Under the pieces are notes generated by a model. It did no database searches and was not told where the DNA came from. It saw only the letters and a list, made by a program, of their open reading frames with translations. DNA of 64,000 nt from CAYNZP01 sp964401835 (GTDB lineage Bacteria; Planctomycetota; Phycisphaerae; SM23-33): positions 62,001 to 126,000 of the forward strand of contig CAYNZP010000001.1 in the NCBI GenBank assembly GCA_964401835.1. The letters are read 5' to 3'. This document shows, one piece after another, positions 61,865 through 64,000 of this stretch; the stretch's first letter is position 1; every line of letters starts with the position of its first letter. The translations under genes and the position numbers were made by a program.

Positions 61865-63084
61865 TAGCATCCCCACGGTTTACTTGGATTACTCCCTTGG
61901 GATACTTTCATCTTATAATAATCGTCATCATTTTTTTTCGTTACTATGGATGGTATTGGCATTGGAATATTTAGCCCTTGTTTACCAAAAAGGGCTAAAA
62001 GGAAAGACTTGGTGCTATCAAAATTAGGCTTATCCAAAGCCTCTCGAATATCCACCCTGAGCCAGTCAATCCACTCAAGAAAGGCTTCCGCCCGATGACT
62101 GCCTTCATCATTCCATCGATCTGCAAAATTCTCCTGTCGATTCACAGGATTTGGTATCACCCATTTACCATTTTGTTGCTGAATTAACTTTGTATTGGCA
62201 TAATCATGAATGCGGTCAACGATGTTCGTTAAAGCAGTATAAATATCACCTTCGTTTTGATAAGCACATGCAGACAGAGTAGTAATAATAATTGAAATAG
62301 GCTTTTCTTTTTCCCACTTATGCCCAAGAAATCGTATATCCCTATGACGTTTTAAAATCTGAATCGCTCTTTGTAACGGAGTACGAATTAGTTGTTCAGG
62401 AACATCGTCAACACTGGCATAAATTTCCCCGTGTTTCTCAAAGAGTAATTGTTTTTGACGAAGACCGATTTTACCCAGCATGGGCATATTGACGTCAAGA
62501 AACCAACCAGCATAACCCCAAGGATTACTACCACCCTCTTTCCAAAAATGAGTATTTGAATTTTCATTTTTTTTCGTCATTGCAATCGCTTCTTGTGCGT
62601 ATTCCCGAGGCACTCTATCTTTAATTGCTTGATTAGCCAAATCCTTATCATGAACAGCAGGAAGAATATCCATATGAAAACCAACGCCGTCTTCTTCTGC
62701 ATACTCCAGAGTCCAACACCTAGTTCCTTCTGGCTCAAGAATGGGACGATAATTGGGACTTTCATTCAGGCGGTCGCCTATGGTTTTTTTCAAAACACTT
62801 GGGCTGATTGCTTCTTTCTCCTTTGGGAGTTCACAAACAAAATCGATATCGTAACCTGATTCCTTGCCCTCCTTTAATGGCCTGACCACCGTTCCTAGGC
62901 GAAATGAACCTTGTACCCCAACTCTTGGTTTTTCCACACAGTCATACTCGCCACTTTCTAACCACTCTCCTGCACTCTTATATCGCTCAACAGCTTTTTT
63001 GTACTTACTCGGTGAAATATCTAAAGATTCAGCTAAGTGTTCCAAAATCAAATTTAATTTTTCCATTTTTTCACGAGACATCAT
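61864..63084 (-). CDS. CBASS nucleotidyltransferase (CD-NTase)
   Basis: 406 residues from the ATG at 63084, which follows AAAGGAG at five bases; the ORF runs further upstream but that part overlaps the patatin gene in another frame. The polymerase-beta core shows GSFRLGT (Gly 59, Ser 60), the metal-binding Asp pair in YDIDF (Asp 79, Asp 81) and the third Asp in HMDIL (Asp 139). The helical C-terminal lobe follows, with KIGLRQKQLLFE and RTPLQRAIQILKRHRDIRF. On phage infection it should make a cyclic oligonucleotide that activates the patatin effector. The C-terminus is KPWGC, the probable target of the E2. Which cyclic product it makes cannot be read from sequence. Confidence 0.88.
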   Translation of the reverse strand: MMSREKMEKLNLILEHLAESLDISPSKYKKAVERYKSAGEWLESGEYDCVEKPRVGVQGSFRLGTVVRPLKEGKESGYDIDFVCELPKEKEAISPSVLKKTIGDRLNESPNYRPILEPEGTRCWTLEYAEEDGVGFHMDILPAVHDKDLANQAIKDRVPREYAQEAIAMTKKNENSNTHFWKEGGSNPWGYAGWFLDVNMPMLGKIGLRQKQLLFEKHGEIYASVDDVPEQLIRTPLQRAIQILKRHRDIRFLGHKWEKEKPISIIITTLSACAYQNEGDIYTALTNIVDRIHDYANTKLIQQQNGKWVIPNPVNRQENFADRWNDEGSHRAEAFLEWIDWLRVDIREALDKPNFDSTKSFLLALFGKQGLNIPMPIPSIVTKKNDDDYYKMKVSQGSNPSKPWGC

Positions 63085-64000
63085 TGTCTCCTTTCTGAAT
63101 TGAGGCTTGGGGCATCTTATCCCCAAGAAATTCGCGGATTTTCTGTGAATTGTGTGTAAAGTCTTTATCTGCGAGAGAAACCAAGCCATCAAATTCTCTT
63201 ACATCATCCATTGGCAAGGCTGAGTCAGATTCAAAATTGAGCCTCATTATTTGCTCTCCCTGCAACAACAGACCAACCATGTTATTTGCATTTTGAGCTT
63301 GAAGATTAAGTACCATGTCTATTAACTTGCTTTTTCCCCATCGCGTAACAAACCCCCACCCTAAAAAGCGACGCCACCAACGCTGAGATTGAGAATAATA
63401 TTCTTTGCCAACGCCCGTCCCAACCGAAAGGATTTTTAAATCACCAAGGTCGACTCCTAAACGTTTTTTGGCATCGATAGCAGCGACGAGAGAAGGGCTG
63501 TTTGCCCACAAGCCACCATCTGCCAATAAATATTTATCTACCTTATGAGGGTTAAAATATGTTGGTGCAGAGCATGAAGCTAAAACAGCATCGCGAACCA
63601 AAACATCCCCATCTCTGACAAATTCGCCGTGATAGGCAGACTTAAAAACATGCACACAACCATTGCCTATATCAGTAGCAGGCAGAATAAGAGGAACGGT
63701 AATTTCGTTAAGCTTTCGATCCCCCAATACTTCTTTAAGTATCCCCTTTAGATATCCGTTATGGTAACGGCTTCCGAACAAACCGATTTTGCAAAACCAC
63801 CGTTTTGTAAATATTCGCTTACCGTGTTTTTCATAAAAATCCAAAATATCAGCCGCAGACATTCCACACGCCAGACCAGCAGCAATAATAGAGCCTGTAC
63901 TTGTTCCTGCGATTAAATCAAAATCCTTTTGCCAGTCCATGCCGTAAGTTTCTTCAATGCGTTTTAATAAATACGCAGAGTAAACACCTCGAAACCCACC
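63071..64000 (-). CDS. CBASS patatin-like phospholipase effector (CapV type), 5' end outside the window
   Basis: The frame is open to the right edge, so the first residues are missing. Visible: GGFRGVYSAYLL (end of the oxyanion-hole motif), GTSTGS with the nucleophile Ser (34th visible residue), ASCSAPTYFNP and DGGLWANSP with the catalytic Asp (161st visible residue). Both residues of the Ser-Asp dyad are therefore intact. When bound by the cyclic nucleotide, such enzymes cut membrane phospholipids and kill the infected cell. Its last 14 bp overlap the CD-NTase gene. Confidence 0.88.
   Translation of the reverse strand, partial: GGFRGVYSAYLLKRIEETYGMDWQKDFDLIAGTSTGSIIAAGLACGMSAADILDFYEKHGKRIFTKRWFCKIGLFGSRYHNGYLKGILKEVLGDRKLNEITVPLILPATDIGNGCVHVFKSAYHGEFVRDGDVLVRDAVLASCSAPTYFNPHKVDKYLLADGGLWANSPSLVAAIDAKKRLGVDLGDLKILSVGTGVGKEYYSQSQRWWRRFLGWGFVTRWGKSKLIDMVLNLQAQNANNMVGLLLQGEQIMRLNFESDSALPMDDVREFDGLVSLADKDFTHNSQKIREFLGDKMPQASIQKGDNDVS

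Larger units (their letters stand above)
53931..64000. mobile_element. Integrative element in tRNA-Ser(GCU), right end outside the window
   Basis: The left junction is a tRNA 3' fragment with the integrase gene directly beside it. Inside are an excision/repressor HTH gene, a DUF3987 ATPase, an AlpA-like gene, a noncoding region with palindromic repeats, three envelope genes and a CBASS locus. The AT content from 58 kb on is clearly above the chromosomal part. The geometry predicts an intact tRNA-Ser(GCU) and a second copy of the core at the far right end. No phage structural genes or conjugation genes are seen in this part, so it may be a satellite or a genomic island. Confidence 0.8.

Noticed and set aside
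61864..63192. Longer start of the CD-NTase at 63192
   Set aside because: It would overlap the patatin gene by 122 bp, while the ATG at 63084 has an excellent ribosome-binding site and a normal family N-terminus.

Overview
The window looks like a Planctomycetota chromosome, most likely of the Phycisphaerae type. The reasons are a C-terminal PEP-CTERM anchor (VPEP, hydrophobic stretch, RRKK), a DUF6677-type membrane protein, a lysine-rich histone H1-like protein with a HARE-type winged helix, and a mix of TTG, GTG and ATG starts. This assignment is inference; no rRNA or phylogenetic marker was compared.

From 1 to about 53.9 kb the content is ordinary core chromosome in short operons on both strands: a PHP phosphoesterase (cut by the window edge), a PEP-CTERM protein with a long leader, lexA, maf, a SpoIIE-type phosphatase, prmC, murA, trxB, a short uvrC, pfkA, a PBP4-type carboxypeptidase, two CNNM/CorC-type membrane proteins, miaA, an RND efflux operon with its TetR repressor and a perfect operator, yidC, tsaB, an AsmA-like protein, truD, a PduO-type cobalamin adenosyltransferase, gyrB, a DUF255 thioredoxin-like lipoprotein and argD. 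A cysteine desulfurase and a Crp/Fnr regulator lead into a ferredoxin-hcp operon. A TTGAC-N4-GTCAA palindrome in front of the ferredoxin gene suggests an HcpR nitrosative-stress module. Two family-4 glycosyltransferases and the H1-like protein follow.

At 53,931 the chromosome is interrupted. The 3' part of a tRNA-Ser(GCU), with no 5' half, sits next to a tyrosine-recombinase gene. This is the signature of an element integrated into a tRNA gene, and the element runs off the right edge. On the minus strand it carries an AlpA-like DNA-binding protein, a small unknown protein, a DUF3987-type ATPase, an HTH repressor with a 32-bp dyad over its own promoter, and the integrase. A noncoding stretch (57.6-58.9 kb) holds three copies of an AT-rich palindrome and a second strongly folded segment. 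Next come three plus-strand cell-envelope genes of unknown function.

The cargo at the right end is a defence locus on the minus strand: a patatin-like phospholipase (cut by the edge), a CD-NTase, and an E2-like protein with a C-terminal SEC-C zinc motif. The three genes overlap and form a type II-short CBASS (no E1, no JAB peptidase). The expected chain is phage sensing, cyclic nucleotide synthesis, phospholipase activation and membrane damage, with the E2 acting on the C-terminus of the cyclase, which here ends in Trp-Gly-Cys.
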